NCBI GenBank assembly: GCA_051872335.1
Contig: JBJEDT010000045.1
Coordinates: 62,001 to 126,000 of the forward strand
From: SUG2458 sp051872335
GTDB lineage: Bacteria; Bacillota_I; Bacilli_A; RFN20; CAG-826
DNA length: 64,000 bases
Reading direction: 5' to 3'
Shown: positions 63,097 to 64,000 of the stretch, in pieces
Numbering within the stretch: position 1 is the stretch's first letter
Layout: each line of letters opens with the position of its first letter
Made by a program: the position numbers and the translations under genes
Notes under the pieces: generated by a model
What the model was told of the DNA's origin: nothing
Seen by the model: the letters and a program-made list of their open reading frames with translations, nothing else
Databases searched by the model: none

Positions 63097-63745
63097 ATAA
63101 TAAACCTCCTTTTAATTCAAGAATCATATCGCATTGATTAGCTAAGAAACTATCATGAGTAACTATAATAATTAGTTTCTCTTCATTTAAAAATTGCTTG
63201 AGTAAAGACATTACACCTAAAGAATTGTCTTTATCTAAGTTTCCTGTCGGTTCATCACATATAATCAAATGAGGATTATTTATAAAAGACCTTGCTATAG
63301 CTATTCTTTGTTTTTCTCCTCCACTAAGGTAATTTACTTTTTCAGTTAATAAATGCTCTATATTTAACTTTTCTATAATATTTTTGAAATTATCATCATT
63401 ACAACTATCTTTTTCTTTAGAATAAAGTAGAGGCATTTTGATGTTCTGTATAACATTCAAACTATCTATTAAATAATAAGATTGAAAAATAAAACCAATA
63501 TGATTATTACGTAATTCATAATTATCTTTTCTCTTAGAAATTAATTCATTATTGATGAAAATTTCACCTTCATATTTGTTATCTAATAAACCTAAGATAT
63601 TTAATAATGTGGTTTTTCCACTACCAGAAGATCCTAGGATTGCATATATTTTTCCTGAATTAAAAGAATAACTAATATTATTTAGAATTACCTTTTTACC
63701 ATGAGATTTTTTTATGTCTTTAAGCACTAAATTTATTTTATTCAT
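63086..63745 (-). CDS. ABC transporter ATP-binding protein (MacB/LolD type)
   Basis: 219 residues. Walker A GSSGSGKTT is near residue 38, the signature LSGGEKQRIAIARS near 136, Walker B LIICDEPTGNLD, and the H-loop IIVTHD. The ATG at 63745 overlaps the upstream stop (ATGAATAA), which favours it over the longer frame that starts at 63793 within the previous gene. It energises the FtsX-type permease encoded next. Confidence 0.93.
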   Translation of the reverse strand: MNKINLVLKDIKKSHGKKVILNNISYSFNSGKIYAILGSSGSGKTTLLNILGLLDNKYEGEIFINNELISKRKDNYELRNNHIGFIFQSYYLIDSLNVIQNIKMPLLYSKEKDSCNDDNFKNIIEKLNIEHLLTEKVNYLSGGEKQRIAIARSFINNPHLIICDEPTGNLDKDNSLGVMSLLKQFLNEEKLIIIVTHDSFLANQCDMILELKGGLLYEK

Positions 63746-64000
63746 ATAGATATAGAAACATCCCTTTACATAAAGAATTATCTGAAGAAGCAATTAAGGC
63801 ATAGTCATCGATAAATTCTAATGCTTCTACATAAATAGGAATATATTGTTCATTTTGCAAGACATAAAACATTTTATGATAAGTTTGATAATTAAATATA
63901 CTAGCTGGTAAGCATAACATTTTATTATATTCTGCTTCCTTTACTTCTAAGGTACATTCCATATTTGAGTTTATTAAGTATTTACAATTTTCAGTTTGAA
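63738..64000 (-). CDS. Adaptor (HlyD/MacA-like) protein, C-terminal part; 5' end beyond window
   Basis: The frame is open from base 64000 to a TAA at 63738, giving at least 87 residues, so the ATG at 63960-63962 is internal and the gene continues past the edge. The sequence (LCLPASIFNYQTYHKMFYVLQ, then YIPIYVEALEF, SSDNSLCKGMFLYLYE) follows the end of MacA-type adaptors: a P-A-S strand, a turn, a strand with V-E, and a G near the end. With the ATPase and permease this would make a three-part exporter. Family call is moderate. Confidence 0.55.
   Translation of the reverse strand, partial: QTENCKYLINSNMECTLEVKEAEYNKMLCLPASIFNYQTYHKMFYVLQNEQYIPIYVEALEFIDDYALIASSDNSLCKGMFLYLYE

Noticed and set aside
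1..64000. Mycoplasma-type genetic code because of the AT-rich, Mollicutes-like look
   Set aside because: TGA ends genes at 1208 (pcrA), 5546 and 8575, and intact proteins show no internal TGA, so the standard bacterial code applies.

Overview
The window looks like a metagenome-assembled contig of a low-GC, gut-type Bacillota (class Bacilli, Erysipelotrichia/RF39-like; inference). The evidence is AT-rich DNA, strong Shine-Dalgarno sites, gram-positive-style lipoproteins, BspA-like surface proteins, a GerQ-like protein, and TPP, Mn2+ and SAM riboswitches of Firmicutes type. TGA is used as a stop (pcrA end, and the ATGA overlaps at 5543 and 8575), so this is not the Mycoplasma code. A 100-N scaffold gap lies at 54500-54599.

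Layout. 1-13.7 kb is mostly housekeeping: ligA (cut by the left edge) and pcrA, a thioredoxin-fold lipoprotein, membrane proteins, an HTH/acidic-repeat pair, asnS, the tsaE-tsaB-rimI-tsaD operon for tRNA t6A, and a DUF402 protein. At 14.0-16.2 kb an IS607-family element (serine recombinase plus TnpB) sits inside a BspA-like lipoprotein gene; both halves of that gene can be found and join in frame. 16.9-26 kb carries a flavin-type oxidase, Fic, a large pectate lyase lipoprotein, membrane proteins, DUF4143 ATPases (one intact, one ruined) and a lipoprotein. 26.2-27.4 kb is a TPP-riboswitch-controlled thiamine transporter. 27.5-34 kb holds gerQ-like and a glutamine synthetase-glmM-glmS-CapF-like-ung run: glutamine and phosphosugar supply for UDP-GlcNAc, plus a sugar epimerase homologue that has lost its catalytic residues. 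34-38.2 kb has a GNAT-Nudix fusion and a glycosyltransferase/PlsC-like/CrtO-like acyltransferase operon that probably makes an acylated glycolipid. 39.5-42.3 kb is a Ca/Mn-type P-ATPase behind a yybP-ykoY Mn2+ riboswitch.

42.4-54.1 kb is accessory: ATPase remnants, an AbiE toxin-antitoxin pair whose toxin gene is frameshifted at a T8 tract, a very large fused ABC exporter, a Nudix plus PLD-helicase-DUF3427 pair, and a decayed IS200. 54.2-56.7 kb is a coiled-coil/InlB-repeat/LRR surface lipoprotein with a 69-bp tandem repeat that broke the assembly. 56.9-59.1 kb has an SDR enzyme, an HD hydrolase and an N-formylglutamate amidohydrolase-like gene under a SAM riboswitch. 59.27-59.81 kb contains a GC-rich (44%, counted), highly structured RNA of about 535 nt with its own promoter and terminator, which I cannot assign to a family; this is the best candidate for something new. 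59.8-64 kb is a radical SAM/SPASM enzyme with an ABC exporter (ATPase, FtsX permease, two adaptor-like proteins), the outline of a modified-peptide or exporter locus that runs off the right edge.
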